From Gallionella sp. (GTDB taxonomy: Bacteria > Pseudomonadota > Gammaproteobacteria > Burkholderiales > Gallionellaceae), in contig JAQTTV010000009.1 of the NCBI GenBank assembly GCA_028710565.1, positions 1 to 64,000 on the forward strand: a stretch of 64,000 bases of DNA. The letters are read 5' to 3'. Shown here piece by piece: positions 1 to 9,571 of this stretch. The position numbers were made by a program, and so were the translations under genes. The notes beneath the pieces were generated by a model. That model worked only from the letters and a program-made list of their open reading frames with translations, did no database searches and was not told where the DNA came from. The first letter of the stretch is position 1, and the number at the start of each line of letters is the position of its first letter.

Positions 1-52
1 GTATCGTCTCTGGTTGCTCTATCTTCATACCATTGGACGCTACCGCCAATAA
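1..52 (+). CDS. Possible 3' end of a gene cut by the window edge
   Basis: Frame 2 is open from the window edge and reads 16 codons (YRLWLLYLHTIGRYRQ) to a TAA at 50-52. The aromatic, basic tail looks like the C-terminus of a real protein, and the following 380 bases hold no other gene. Sixteen codons are too few to assign a family, so this is only a candidate gene tail. Confidence 0.2.
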   Translation, partial: YRLWLLYLHTIGRYRQ

Positions 53-164
53 CTCAGTGTGTCAAACGGATATATGAATTATTGTCACTACCTATAAAAT
101 GGGTGTACCAAGCGGATAGGCATGGTTCGGTATATAATACACCACTTAATGATGGGACTAAACA

Positions 165-313
165 GCTAGCAGGCTGCTGAAAAACGTTATGAGCGAAGCC
201 GAGACAAGGAAAAAAGGGGCGAAAAAGCGGAATTTACATCAAGTAAATGAGCATTTTGAGCCACTTTTTGACACAGTATCGGCGAGCGCAATAGTTTTTC
301 AGCAGCTTGCTAG
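165..313. repeat. MITE-like inverted-repeat element
   Basis: Arms 166-185 (CTAGCAGGCTGCTGAAAAAC) and 294-313 are inverted copies matching at 19 of 20 bases around a 108-base core with no ORF. GCTAG at 165-169 recurs at 309-313 and could be a 5-bp target duplication, though GCTAGC is itself palindromic. Size, arms and lack of coding fit a miniature transposable element. No second copy occurs in the window. The rest of the 53-432 gap is AT-rich and shows nothing else. Confidence 0.6.
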
Positions 314-432
314 TGATGCGGAGAATAATTTACACGTAATGCAGTTCGCGATACACGATCAGTATTAGCGGATGGTCGTTTAAAGACAACTCAATGAACA
401 CTATCTACTATGCGGAATGTACTGATACGCTC

Positions 433-1278
433 TTATCCTTCCGACTGTTCCAAGATATAGCATGCGTCTTCGTCTTGCCCTAAGTGTTTGAGCAAATACG
501 GCATGACTTCTTGCAAAGTGGCATAGAGCGTCCACGGTGGATTGAGGATAAACATGCCGCTGCCGTGCATGCCAAAACCATCCTCACTTTTACCCTGCAC
601 GCTGAGGGCGACGTGTAGCCAGCTTTTCACGGGCAGTTGCTTTAAATTTTCGGGAAGTTGTTGCGATTCCGCGCGTTGTAATTGCGGATACCACACCGCA
701 TACACGCCGTTGGCAAAGCGTTTCAAGCCTTCGTTTAAAGCGGTGACCACGCGCTGATAATCCTGTTTTTCTTCGTAAGGCGGGTCAATCAACACCAGCG
801 CACGACGTGGTGGCGGCGGCAACACGGCTTTTAGTGCCGCAAATCCATCGCCACATTCCACCAACGCTTGCGAACGATAACGTGAAACGTTGTCTTGCAG
901 CATCGGAAAATCCGTGGGATGGAGTTCATACAGTCGCGCTTTGTCTTCTCTGCGCATCACTTCTAACGCCAACATGGGTGAACCAGGGTACAGCCGCATA
1001 TCGCCATCCAAATTAAACGACTTCACACGCGTGACATATTCCGCCAAGGAAGCGGGCATGTCATCCCGTGACCACAAGCGCGCAATCCCAGTTTCATATT
1101 CGGCATTTTGTGCCGCATAGCCCGTCAGCAAGGCATAACACCCCGCGCCTGCGTGGGTGTCAACATACCAAAAAGGTTTATCTTTCAAAGACAAATAACG
1201 CAGCAACTCCAGCTCAACAAAGTGTTTCAGCACATCGGCATGATTGCCTGCGTGAAAGGCGTGACGGTAACTCAGCAT
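433..1278 (-). CDS. rlmJ: 23S rRNA (adenine(2030)-N6)-methyltransferase RlmJ
   Basis: A 281-residue protein, the usual length for RlmJ (YhiR), which methylates A2030 of 23S rRNA with S-adenosylmethionine. It begins MLSYRHAFHAGNHADVLKH, the conserved start of the family, where the His-rich segment is part of the RNA-dependent active site. A THAGAG segment near residue 41 is the SAM-binding loop. LIDPPYEEKQDY near residue 162 carries the DPPY catalytic motif of N6-adenine methyltransferases. It stands alone on the minus strand, and the ATG start coincides with the conserved N-terminus, so start and function are both well supported. Confidence 0.95.
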   Translation of the reverse strand: MLSYRHAFHAGNHADVLKHFVELELLRYLSLKDKPFWYVDTHAGAGCYALLTGYAAQNAEYETGIARLWSRDDMPASLAEYVTRVKSFNLDGDMRLYPGSPMLALEVMRREDKARLYELHPTDFPMLQDNVSRYRSQALVECGDGFAALKAVLPPPPRRALVLIDPPYEEKQDYQRVVTALNEGLKRFANGVYAVWYPQLQRAESQQLPENLKQLPVKSWLHVALSVQGKSEDGFGMHGSGMFILNPPWTLYATLQEVMPYLLKHLGQDEDACYILEQSEG

Positions 1279-1328
1279 GGCTTTTGCATCAAAAAGGATC
1301 GGGGGCGAGATTGTGCCACGGGTGTGAA

Positions 1329-1781
1329 CTAATGCAAGCTGTCCGTCGTTACTTCAGAATGTTTAATCGTCAATGGTTTACCCACGGCACCCGTATAAAA
1401 CACCACCAGCTTGACCGCATCCGACCCCACATTGCGCCCATTGTGCAAGGTATCGACCACTTCGGCGAGCGCATCACCCGCTTGCAATCGTTTAATTTGT
1501 CCATCTTTGCGGGTAATTTCTAATGTACCCGAGATAACCCAAGCAAATGACGGCACGGGATGTTCATGCCAACCTGTTGATTGCCCTGGCGCAATTTCAA
1601 TCAACAGTCCCGTGATTTCAGCTTGCCCCGCAGGATAGACGATAGGCTTCCCATCCCAGCTTTGGGTCGTTTTGAGCAAAGGGGTGACGATGACACCTGT
1701 ACTATTGTCCAGCGCAAAACTGTTAAAGGAACAAACAAGCATTAGGACGAAAGTAGCGAATCGGTTAGACATAACAGACAT
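1329..1781 (-). CDS. Secreted cupin-domain protein
   Basis: From the ATG at 1781 (or a second ATG at 1772, equally possible) the 150-residue product starts with a hydrophobic signal sequence ending near SFNSFA. A single cupin barrel follows, with the metal-ligand motif GWHEHPVPSFAWVISG and a second segment around DTLHNGRN. The longer reading from 1907 adds a hydrophilic 42-residue leader that would mask the signal peptide, so it is not used. No clear Shine-Dalgarno is visible. Such proteins are probably periplasmic metal-binding cupins; the substrate cannot be told from sequence. It is divergent from recA, with about 175 bp between the two starts. Confidence 0.7.
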   Translation of the reverse strand: MSVMSNRFATFVLMLVCSFNSFALDNSTGVIVTPLLKTTQSWDGKPIVYPAGQAEITGLLIEIAPGQSTGWHEHPVPSFAWVISGTLEITRKDGQIKRLQAGDALAEVVDTLHNGRNVGSDAVKLVVFYTGAVGKPLTIKHSEVTTDSLH

Positions 1782-1955
1782 AAATAAAGGGTTGGGATGC
1801 GTGCATTGTATCAGGCGAAGCACAGCACCTTCCATTCCATTATTCCCTGCCCCCCCATCATCACAATCAACAATAGATGCATCGAAAACGATCACGGCAC
1901 AACTCATCCATGCCGAATTTATGCCATAATCCGCGCACTTTTTTAAGGAGTCATC

Positions 1956-3011
1956 ATGGACGAAAATAAAACCAAAGCCCTCGCGGCCGCCTTAGCCCAA
2001 ATCGAAAAGCAGTTTGGCAAAGGCTCTGTCATGCGCCTAAATTCTGACGAAGTCGTGCGCGACATTGATGTAGTGTCAACAGGGTCGTTGGGCTTAGATA
2101 TTGCGCTCGGCGTAGGCGGCTTGCCTCGTGGTCGGGTGGTAGAAATTTACGGCCCTGAGTCCAGTGGCAAAACGACCTTGACCTTGCAAGTGATTGCTGA
2201 AATGCAAAAACTGGGCGGCACCGCAGCATTTATCGACGCGGAACACGCACTCGACCCACAATATGCTCAAAAATTAGGCATTAAAGTGGAAGATTTGCTG
2301 ATTTCCCAGCCTGACAATGGCGAACAAGCCTTGGAAATCGCGGATATGTTGGTGCGCTCTGGCTCGGTGGATGTCGTGGTCATTGACTCCGTCGCCGCGT
2401 TAACGCCTAAAGCCGAAATCGAAGGCGAAATGGGCGATTCACAAATGGGCTTGCACGCACGTTTAATGTCGCAAGCATTGCGCAAACTGACCGCCAACAT
2501 CAAGAATTCCAATACCTTGGTGATTTTCATTAACCAAATCCGCATGAAAATTGGCGTGATGTTTGGCAATCCTGAAACCACCACAGGCGGCAACGCGTTG
2601 AAATTCTACGCCTCCGTGCGTTTGGATATTCGCCGCATCGGTGCCATCAAAAAGGGCGACGAGGTCATCGGCAATGAAACCCGCGTCAAAGTGGTCAAAA
2701 ACAAAGTAGCGCCACCGTTCCGTGAAGCTTTGTTTGATATTCTGTATGGCGAAGGCATTTCCCGCGAAGGCGAAATTATCGAGCTGGGCGTTCAACAAAA
2801 AATCGTGGAAAAAGCGGGCGCATGGTATAGCTACCAAGGCAACAAAATCGGCCAAGGCAAGGATAATTCCCGTGACTTCCTGCGCGCCAATCCTGAATTG
2901 GCACGTGAAATTGAAAACAAAGTGCGTGATGCTTTGGGTATCAATCCTGTCGTTGTGCTTGAAACCAAAGAAAAACCTGTTCCCAAAACCAAAGCCGCCG
3001 CTGCAGAGTAA
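1956..3011 (+). CDS. recA: Recombinase RecA
   Basis: A 351-residue RecA of normal length. AAGGAG lies 8 bases before the ATG. Visible motifs are the Walker [10 protein letters not shown] near residue 65, the Walker B stretch [10 protein letters not shown] near residue 140, loop L1 ([12 protein letters not shown]), loop L2 ([22 protein letters not shown]), and an acidic, Lys- and Ala-rich C-terminus. RecA forms filaments on single-stranded DNA, drives strand exchange and stimulates LexA self-cleavage. recX follows 40 bp downstream, the common arrangement. The upstream region 1782-1955 shows no CTGT-N8-ACAG SOS box, so the mode of regulation is not obvious from sequence. Confidence 0.99.
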   Translation: MDENKTKALAAALAQIEKQFGKGSVMRLNSDEVVRDIDVVSTGSLGLDIALGVGGLPRGRVVEIYGPESSGKTTLTLQVIAEMQKLGGTAAFIDAEHALDPQYAQKLGIKVEDLLISQPDNGEQALEIADMLVRSGSVDVVVIDSVAALTPKAEIEGEMGDSQMGLHARLMSQALRKLTANIKNSNTLVIFINQIRMKIGVMFGNPETTTGGNALKFYASVRLDIRRIGAIKKGDEVIGNETRVKVVKNKVAPPFREALFDILYGEGISREGEIIELGVQQKIVEKAGAWYSYQGNKIGQGKDNSRDFLRANPELAREIENKVRDALGINPVVVLETKEKPVPKTKAAAAE

Positions 3012-3051
3012 AGCGCAATGACTTCGCGCAGACACCAGCCGATAAGCTAAA

Positions 3052-3504
3052 TTGTCCCGCCACGCCACGCTGACCTTACGTCAACGCGCCTTTTCTTATC
3101 TGGCGCGGCGTGACTATAGTCGTTTGGAGTTGCGTGGCAAGTTATCGCCGTACTGGCAAGAAACCGATGAAAGTTTAGACACCTTGCTGGATGACCTAAC
3201 TGAGCGTGGCTATTTGTCCGATGCACGAGCTGCCACGCAGTTTTTGCACGCCAAACGTAGTCGCTTAGGCACGCAACGCATTACGCATGAATTGCGACAT
3301 AAAGGCATATCCGAAGAATTGATCCAAGAAGCCCTGCCCGAATTAAAAGCCACTGAATTTGAAACGGCGCTGGCGGTTTGGCAACGTAAATTCGGCACCC
3401 TGCCACCAGATGATAAAGAAAAGGCCAAGCAAATGCGCTTTATGCTGTCGCGTGGCTTTTCGTTTGCGACTATTTTCAAAATTCTCAAAGCGGATGACGA
3501 ATAG
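3052..3504 (+). CDS. recX: Regulatory protein RecX
   Basis: A 150-residue, all-helical RecX-type protein with three tandem three-helix repeats, visible as ARRDYSRLELRGKL, ERGYLSDARAATQFL and RKFGTLPPDDKEKAKQMRFMLSRGFSFATI. RecX binds RecA filaments and restrains recombinase activity. The start is the TTG at 3052: an in-frame TAA lies two codons upstream, and the first in-frame ATG would remove most of the protein. The Shine-Dalgarno is weak, so translation is probably low. The position right after recA supports the assignment. Confidence 0.93.
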   Translation: MSRHATLTLRQRAFSYLARRDYSRLELRGKLSPYWQETDESLDTLLDDLTERGYLSDARAATQFLHAKRSRLGTQRITHELRHKGISEELIQEALPELKATEFETALAVWQRKFGTLPPDDKEKAKQMRFMLSRGFSFATIFKILKADDE

Positions 3505-3542
3505 CATCCCACCTCAATCCTGACCAATAAATCATTTTGACC

Positions 3543-4385
3543 ATGAACCTGATTATTCAAGCGACTCACGACATTCCTGCTGTCCACTTAAAACACATTG
3601 CGCAGCTGACCCAAAGCCAAGAACAAGCCAAGATTGCCCCGCACGCTTATCGACTCAGCCCCGCGCAACCGCATCCTGATTTGGCGGCTTATTGCTTTGA
3701 ACACCAATTAGATTACGGCTTTGTGCCGCGCCATTTGTCGCTGAAAGACTTTGGTCTGGTGGTGATGGATATGGATTCCACCTTGATTAACATCGAATGC
3801 ATCGACGAAATTGCCGATATGCAGGGCTTGAAACCCAAAGTTGCCGCGATTACCGAAGCCGCCATGCGCGGGGAAATCGACTTTGCCGAAAGCCTACGCC
3901 GCCGTGTTGCCTTGCTAAAGGGGCTGGATGAATCTGCCTTGCAACGCGTATATGACGAACGCCTGCAACCCAATCCTGGCGCGGAAGCAATGTTGGCAAA
4001 ACTCAAAGAGCACGGCATCAAAACTTTGCTGGTCTCAGGCGGATTTGTGTTTTTTACCGAACGCTTGAAAGCGCGCTTAGGCTTAGATGAAGCCCACGCG
4101 AACACGCTCGAAATAGTTGACGGCAAACTCACGGGGAACGTCCTAGGCGACATCGTTGATGCGCAAGCCAAAGCACATTACTTGGTCAAACTGCGTGAAA
4201 AGTTAGGCTTAAAACCCGAACAAGTCATCGCCATGGGCGACGGTGCAAATGACCTCAAAATGATGGCGCAAGCAGGCACCAGCATCGCCTACCACGCCAA
4301 ACCTGTGGTGCGCGAACAAGCCAGTTATGCGCTGAACTTTGTGGGCTTAGATGGCTTGGTGAATTTATTCGACTTTGTGGCATAA
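3543..4385 (+). CDS. serB: Phosphoserine phosphatase SerB
   Basis: A 280-residue HAD-superfamily phosphatase catalysing the last step of serine synthesis, O-phosphoserine to serine. The catalytic DMDSTLINIECIDE motif carries the nucleophilic Asp, LLVSGGFVFFTERL is HAD motif II, and GDGANDLKMM is motif III/IV. The N-terminal 75 residues match the regulatory region of gammaproteobacterial SerB rather than a full ACT domain. ATG 3543 is preferred over the TTG at 3537. It lies 38 bp after recX, but the functions are unrelated. Confidence 0.95.
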   Translation: MNLIIQATHDIPAVHLKHIAQLTQSQEQAKIAPHAYRLSPAQPHPDLAAYCFEHQLDYGFVPRHLSLKDFGLVVMDMDSTLINIECIDEIADMQGLKPKVAAITEAAMRGEIDFAESLRRRVALLKGLDESALQRVYDERLQPNPGAEAMLAKLKEHGIKTLLVSGGFVFFTERLKARLGLDEAHANTLEIVDGKLTGNVLGDIVDAQAKAHYLVKLREKLGLKPEQVIAMGDGANDLKMMAQAGTSIAYHAKPVVREQASYALNFVGLDGLVNLFDFVA

Positions 4386-4394
4386 CAATGTCTA

Positions 4395-4417
4395 GGCGGA
4401 AGTACCCTATTTCCGCC
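4395..4417. terminator. Hairpin between convergent serB and the GMC gene
   Basis: GGCGGAA (4395-4401) pairs perfectly with TTCCGCC (4411-4417) around a 9-base loop, ten bases after the serB stop and in the gap between two convergent genes. There is no clear U-tract on either side, so it is a probable but weak bidirectional terminator. Confidence 0.45.
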
Positions 4418-4447
4418 CTGTTAGGCATCCCCAGACCGTAAACGATA

Positions 4448-6046
4448 CTAAGCAGTTAGATGCTCAGCAAGACGCAAACTTAAGGCAGCGATGGTCAGTG
4501 TGGGATTCGCGGTTCCCATGGTGGGGAACACGCTCCCGCCTACGATATACAAATTGGGATGATCGTGACTACGGCAGTTTTGATCTACAACCGAATAACG
4601 TGGATCATGCCCCATTCTCGCCGTGCCACTTGGGTGATGAGAGGAATGCGCAATAGCAGGTAATGAAGGTTGGGCACCCATTTTAACGATTAAATCTTGC
4701 GCAAATTTGAGCCAAACCTCCATGCCATTTTTGATGTAATCATCAATTTGGTAATGAGTGCGTGGCAAGGGCAAGCTGAGTGGATCCAGCCGTTCTGTGT
4801 CTAGTGTCACGCGATTATGGGCTCTCGGAAGCTGCTCAAGTTCTCCTCCCAGACAACCATGATGTATAGTGACTTCTTTCAACACGTCAATAACATCGTG
4901 TATATGCTCTGGATTGTTAATCGTTTGCAAAGCGATTTCTTGGATATTGATGTCATTGCTGAGGAAAAGCTTGACCGCCGCGTGTCGGTATCGGAATGCA
5001 CCGTCTCGCCCCGTCATTACGCCCGACACAGACTGAGGCCCTCTCCCACCATAGATAGGCGTGCTCATCCTGAAATTATTAAAAAATATCAGGTGATCCA
5101 TGAGGTTGCGTCCCACTTGCCCCGATGAATTTGCGACACCGTCAGGCGCATATTCACCTGCAGACATCAACAATAAACGAGGCGTTTCGATGCTATTGCA
5201 CGCCACGACAAATCGCTTTGCTGTGACCCGATGACTGGTGCCATCGCGTAACTTGTAATGCGCGGCAACGACGTGCTTCTCGCCATTTAGCTCCAAACGA
5301 TAAACCGTTGCTCGGTCGATCAACTTTGCGCCTAATTGAACCGCATGACCTACATCCGTATCCGCACTGTACTGCGCACCTATAGGACAAATTGGGGTGC
5401 ACGTATTGTTGCCACGGCATTGTGGCCGATTATTGTAATCTGAACTATTTCTCGCCGCTGGAAAAGGTTTGACAGGTATGCCATGTTTAGCCAGCCGCTC
5501 GGCGATGACACGATCTGAATAAGGCATAGGGATGGCGGGCATGGGATAGTTTCCACTTCGTGGTGAACCATGATCGTCCGCACTATCACCTGAAATCCCA
5601 AGACTGTGCTCTGCTTTAAGGTAATACGGCTCTAAAGTAGCATAACTGATTGGCCAATCTACCCCCACACCATAACGGCTATGCAAGGCAAAATCAGCGG
5701 GCAAAAAACGCGGTGTCATCCCCGTCCAGTGCCAGGTCGTTCCACCAACTTGCTTTAAGTAGCTGGGGCGATACTCTGGCGAACTATTTTGACCGAAGTA
5801 GGCGGCGGCATTGCCTGCGTCAGGAATGGGAGCCCATGCCCACTGTGGATAAGGTGCAGCAAGATCTCGCACTAAAGAGTTACGGTATTTCTCAACCGCT
5901 TGATTGCGATCAATGTGACCACCTGATTCAATGATGCAAACAGACAGTCCTGCTTTGGCAAGCTCTCTCGCAAGCAAGGCACCCGCCACACCAGAACCTA
6001 CAATCACCAAATCGTAGTCCAATGAATTCACTGCATTAACAGTCAT
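4448..6046 (-). CDS. GMC-family FAD-dependent dehydrogenase, large subunit
   Basis: A 532-residue flavoprotein of the glucose-methanol-choline family. It has an N-terminal FAD-binding GSGVAGALLARELAKAG (residues 17-33), QVGGTTWHWTGMTPRF near 99-114, and a C-terminal SSHHPSGTARMG segment with the active-site His, followed by NPTLTIAAL. Cys210, Cys216 and Cys220 (C-x5-C-x3-C) match the spacing of the [3Fe-4S] ligands in membrane-bound bacterial FAD-glucose and fructose dehydrogenases. It overlaps the upstream small-subunit gene by 4 bp and is the last gene of the cellulose operon. The substrate is unknown; a sugar, sugar acid or polyol is likely. The cytochrome c subunit usual in this family is not encoded nearby. 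Confidence 0.88.
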   Translation of the reverse strand: MTVNAVNSLDYDLVIVGSGVAGALLARELAKAGLSVCIIESGGHIDRNQAVEKYRNSLVRDLAAPYPQWAWAPIPDAGNAAAYFGQNSSPEYRPSYLKQVGGTTWHWTGMTPRFLPADFALHSRYGVGVDWPISYATLEPYYLKAEHSLGISGDSADDHGSPRSGNYPMPAIPMPYSDRVIAERLAKHGIPVKPFPAARNSSDYNNRPQCRGNNTCTPICPIGAQYSADTDVGHAVQLGAKLIDRATVYRLELNGEKHVVAAHYKLRDGTSHRVTAKRFVVACNSIETPRLLLMSAGEYAPDGVANSSGQVGRNLMDHLIFFNNFRMSTPIYGGRGPQSVSGVMTGRDGAFRYRHAAVKLFLSNDINIQEIALQTINNPEHIHDVIDVLKEVTIHHGCLGGELEQLPRAHNRVTLDTERLDPLSLPLPRTHYQIDDYIKNGMEVWLKFAQDLIVKMGAQPSLPAIAHSSHHPSGTARMGHDPRYSVVDQNCRSHDHPNLYIVGGSVFPTMGTANPTLTIAALSLRLAEHLTA

Positions 6047-6588
6047 TTAGCGATCCCTACAGGAAGTTCAGCCCAAAATCCGAACTCACCACTTTCGCGA
6101 TAACCTGGAATAGGGCGAATATCTTGAATAGCGGCGTGCATCAAGGCATTATGGTAGGAAATCACATGATTGCCCGATTGGTGATAGTAAACGCCAGTAA
6201 ACCAAGTGGTCATCAAATGTCCTATAAACCAGCGTTCTCCCTCGGAGAACCTAGTCATATCCAAGCGTTGTTTTCTCGTCATTGAATCGGTGTTGTCAGG
6301 TGAAGAGGGTAAAACTTTGGCGGAAACTTGAGCTATATGCTCCTTGCCCCAAGGTTCAGAACGAATGTGATTAAGTATGAGTCTAGCAGTATCTTTGTCC
6401 AACAAGGCATAACCCGTCAAAATCGTGCTTAACTGGAGAAAACCATCTAGATCCTGAGCGGTAGCTACAGCTTCTATCGAGTTAGCAGATACCAAGTTAG
6501 GTAGGAGTTGGTACGCCGTGAACGCAGCCAAACCGACCAACAATTTACGTTTGGCTAAATCCATCTGAGTTAACGGCTTATTCATCAC
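6043..6588 (-). CDS. Small subunit of membrane-bound sugar dehydrogenase (FAD-SLDH family)
   Basis: A 181-residue protein with an N-terminal export-type segment (KRKLLVGLAAFTAYQLL), followed by FLQLSTILTGYALLDKDTA, the typical start of the sorbitol/fructose/gluconate dehydrogenase small-subunit fold. Such subunits carry the flavoprotein across the membrane by the Tat route, but here the twin-arginine is reduced to Lys-Arg-Lys, so Tat export is uncertain. It starts 4 bp after bcsC ends and overlaps the GMC gene by 4 bp (ATGA), so both are probably translated as part of the bcs operon. Family assignment is by residue pattern only. Confidence 0.75.
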   Translation of the reverse strand: MMNKPLTQMDLAKRKLLVGLAAFTAYQLLPNLVSANSIEAVATAQDLDGFLQLSTILTGYALLDKDTARLILNHIRSEPWGKEHIAQVSAKVLPSSPDNTDSMTRKQRLDMTRFSEGERWFIGHLMTTWFTGVYYHQSGNHVISYHNALMHAAIQDIRPIPGYRESGEFGFWAELPVGIAK

Positions 6589-6592
6589 ATCC

Positions 6593-9571
6593 CTAATTCA
6601 GCCCAGCACCAGACTGCGAGGAGAGGTAATATGGTCGCGTTGGGCTAGGTGGGAAGCTTGTTCTATGACCTGGCTCAAAATCGTAACGCAGATATAGCAT
6701 TGCGCCTAACTGTTTGTAGGCTGGGGCTTCATCATAATGAAAACGATTGCCCAATACGAGTTGCTTGGCGACTGCGTATTCGACTGTCCAATCCGTTCTC
6801 CATGTGCCTTTAGCACCGACAATATTGCCCAAAGTCACACCCGTTGGTGGCAGCATCGCAGCTTGTCGAAGCGGATCTGTTGGGTAAATCAGCGCAGGTG
6901 TTTCAACGACTTCTGATATACCAGGACTGATATTAATTTCATAATTCAGCGTTTCAGTTTTGCCAGTCAAATGAAGGGGAAGACTGAAGCTCAAGTCACG
7001 CTGAGGGCTATAGTATCCCCCGTGTCCCCAGTAGAAGTAATTCTGATTATTGTCGAATCCTGCTCGCGATAAGCGTCCCGAAATGGATGCTTTAAAAGTA
7101 TCGGTATGCACTAATTCGTAAATCAACGATGCACTGAAATGGTTAGAGGTGTTGCTCAGTACATTTGCGCCTTCATAGCTGTAAAGTCCCATACTGGCAT
7201 AAGCTGCCCACGATCCGCTAATTGGACTATAAATAGACGCTTGTCCACCCATTTTAGTGACGCCGCCCCATGCAATGCCTGTCATATTGTCCACTGCACC
7301 CGCATAGGACAGTACACTTTCTGTGAGCGATCGACGAGAAAGCTCCAGCGCATAATTGGAACCATCAATATCTTGATTCACACGTAATCCGCCTACGACG
7401 TGATTAAATGCAAAACCTTGTGGACTTACCCCTATATCTGCTGACACTGTCCTTGATTGATAACCTGCTGAAAATGCCATGCCATTTGCACTGACAGGAT
7501 AAGAGGGCAATACCGCTGGCACGGGAAGATTTGTTCCAAACAGATCTAACCACAATGCAGCATCTCCTGCGTTCAAATTTACATTCGTCGCTTTGAATAC
7601 AAAGGATGATTGTTTATCTTCTAGCGGCACATGCCACGTAAGTGGAACCTCACTTTCATAGAGGTAGCTTAATCCATTTAAACCGCTTTTGTATCGCATG
7701 GAATAGCCCGTCTCAAAATAACCATCATGTTCAATTTGAGATCCAGCCAATTGACGATCAGGAGACTCAGAAATGTCCACCACTTTTACATGAGCCCCTA
7801 ATTCTCTAGCCACTGCAAAATAGACCTCAGCTTGGGTGAGATTTTGCTGCGACTCTGCGGTATGACCAGCATCAACATACAAGTCCACTCGCTGTGCATC
7901 ATCCAGACGAGATCCCGCTAAATATTGATCCGCTTTTGGATAATCACGCATTTGGATCGCATACATCGTACCTTGCCTTACGGCCTCATGATTTCCAGGC
8001 TCAATAACAAGAACCGAATCTATCACTTTTAATGCAGCGGGTAAGTCACGGGCTGTAGCTTGCAAACGTCCTTGTGCGAGTAGCAAATTCACATTCTGGG
8101 GATATTTGGCAAGTAAGGGGGCAAGTATACTCAACCCTTCAGAAGCTCTTTCTTGTCGATCCAAAGCATCAGCTTGACGCACTGCCAATACGATACGGAT
8201 TTCATCCCACTCACTCAATTGTTCACTACTGAATACATCAGGATGACTATCGATTTCGGCGAACAATTCATTCAGTTTCACGTCTTGATTGGCCTGCAGT
8301 AGCAGCCAGCCATACTGAAGTTGTGCGCCAGGTGTCAGTGGTTTGTTGCGTTCCAGAAAAGCAATGGCGTGATCATTCTGCTTAATTTTAACCCAGGTTT
8401 CGGTCACCACAGCGATAAGTTCAGGCTTACCTCCAGCATCATCTTCGACACTTGATAGGGCTTCAATTGCTTCCTGATTTTTTTCTTCTGCATACAGTTT
8501 TTTGGCTAAATCAGATTTGACGTACACAATGGCTCTAGATCGGAGTTCACGCATAGCCCCACTGCGTTCCTTTTCGGGAATATGATCAAGCAAAGGAAGT
8601 GTTAGTGCCCATTGATTTTCTTCTGAATAGAAAAGTGCTGCCATGAAGTTGGTGTCACGATCCTGAGCACTCGCCGTCATCGTTTCAATCGTTTTGTGCG
8701 CAGCACCAACATCACCTTGCTTACGCTGCAATCTCGCTAACGAAAGCGTTACCCAAGGATACTTGGAATATAGTGAATTTGCTTGTGCATAGTACTGAAT
8801 CGCCAAAGGAATATCACCCGCAGCCTCAGCAATTGCCCCTTTACCCGTCAATGCTTCACTGCGAAGTTGTGGCAAAATCGTAGTATCTTTTTTAACGGAT
8901 TCATACTGGTCAAAAAAAGACAACGCATTATCAAATTTTCGTAGTTTTAATGAGGCAATTGCCACACCAAATAGTCCTTCAGGGAATTTGGGGACAATGG
9001 TCAGTATTTCACGGTACGCCGCCTCTGCCTCTACATAATTACCATGTTCAAAAAGCTGATTTGCCAGCTTAATTTTTTCACGTGCTAAATTCTCTGGCAC
9101 CACAGGTGCTGCAACAGTTGGTGTTTTGTTTGGATAAAGAATTCTTTCCACATCGCCAATGACGGATTGTTTAGGATTGACCTGCTTTAACTTATTCAAA
9201 TATTCTTCAGCTTGCACTGTATTTTTGAGTTTTGCATGGTACAGAGCCAAGCCAGCCAAAGCTTCTTCTTGTCTATGATTACTATGTAAAATTCGTTCCC
9301 ATGCGGTTGCAGCAAGATCAGCTCGATTATGCGCTTTCCAATAGCGCGCTTTTACCAGCAAAGCATCAACCGCAGCCGATTGAGAGGTACTATTTTGCTT
9401 AGGTGTTGGGGCATCGTTTAACGCTAGCATAATGTTTTTATGCAAAGATTGCATGACAGAATTCTGATCGTTCACTGCCAATGTGACATGGCGGTCAGCC
9501 TCGGCATAACATGTCTGCATGGACATGATTGCCATACCAATAGAACCTGCGATTTTATTTAGTTTAAACAT
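6593..9571 (-). CDS. bcsC: Cellulose synthase outer-membrane subunit BcsC
   Basis: A 992-residue exported protein with a signal peptide (about residues 1-23). A long run of TPR-like helical repeats reaches to about residue 650, including ALAGLALYHAKLKN and AEAAYREILTIVPKFPEGLFG. The C-terminal BcsC beta-barrel region contains DLGVSPQGF-like and RHPY-type segments and ends with alternating strands. BcsC guides the nascent glucan through the periplasm and outer membrane. It is shorter than the E. coli homologue (about 1150 residues), mostly in the TPR part. The start overlaps the bcsZ end by 13 bp. Confidence 0.93.
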   Translation of the reverse strand: MFKLNKIAGSIGMAIMSMQTCYAEADRHVTLAVNDQNSVMQSLHKNIMLALNDAPTPKQNSTSQSAAVDALLVKARYWKAHNRADLAATAWERILHSNHRQEEALAGLALYHAKLKNTVQAEEYLNKLKQVNPKQSVIGDVERILYPNKTPTVAAPVVPENLAREKIKLANQLFEHGNYVEAEAAYREILTIVPKFPEGLFGVAIASLKLRKFDNALSFFDQYESVKKDTTILPQLRSEALTGKGAIAEAAGDIPLAIQYYAQANSLYSKYPWVTLSLARLQRKQGDVGAAHKTIETMTASAQDRDTNFMAALFYSEENQWALTLPLLDHIPEKERSGAMRELRSRAIVYVKSDLAKKLYAEEKNQEAIEALSSVEDDAGGKPELIAVVTETWVKIKQNDHAIAFLERNKPLTPGAQLQYGWLLLQANQDVKLNELFAEIDSHPDVFSSEQLSEWDEIRIVLAVRQADALDRQERASEGLSILAPLLAKYPQNVNLLLAQGRLQATARDLPAALKVIDSVLVIEPGNHEAVRQGTMYAIQMRDYPKADQYLAGSRLDDAQRVDLYVDAGHTAESQQNLTQAEVYFAVARELGAHVKVVDISESPDRQLAGSQIEHDGYFETGYSMRYKSGLNGLSYLYESEVPLTWHVPLEDKQSSFVFKATNVNLNAGDAALWLDLFGTNLPVPAVLPSYPVSANGMAFSAGYQSRTVSADIGVSPQGFAFNHVVGGLRVNQDIDGSNYALELSRRSLTESVLSYAGAVDNMTGIAWGGVTKMGGQASIYSPISGSWAAYASMGLYSYEGANVLSNTSNHFSASLIYELVHTDTFKASISGRLSRAGFDNNQNYFYWGHGGYYSPQRDLSFSLPLHLTGKTETLNYEINISPGISEVVETPALIYPTDPLRQAAMLPPTGVTLGNIVGAKGTWRTDWTVEYAVAKQLVLGNRFHYDEAPAYKQLGAMLYLRYDFEPGHRTSFPPSPTRPYYLSSQSGAGLN

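Noticed and set aside
2463-3068. 201-codon minus-strand ORF
   Set aside because: Antisense shadow of recA; the composition reflects recA codon use.
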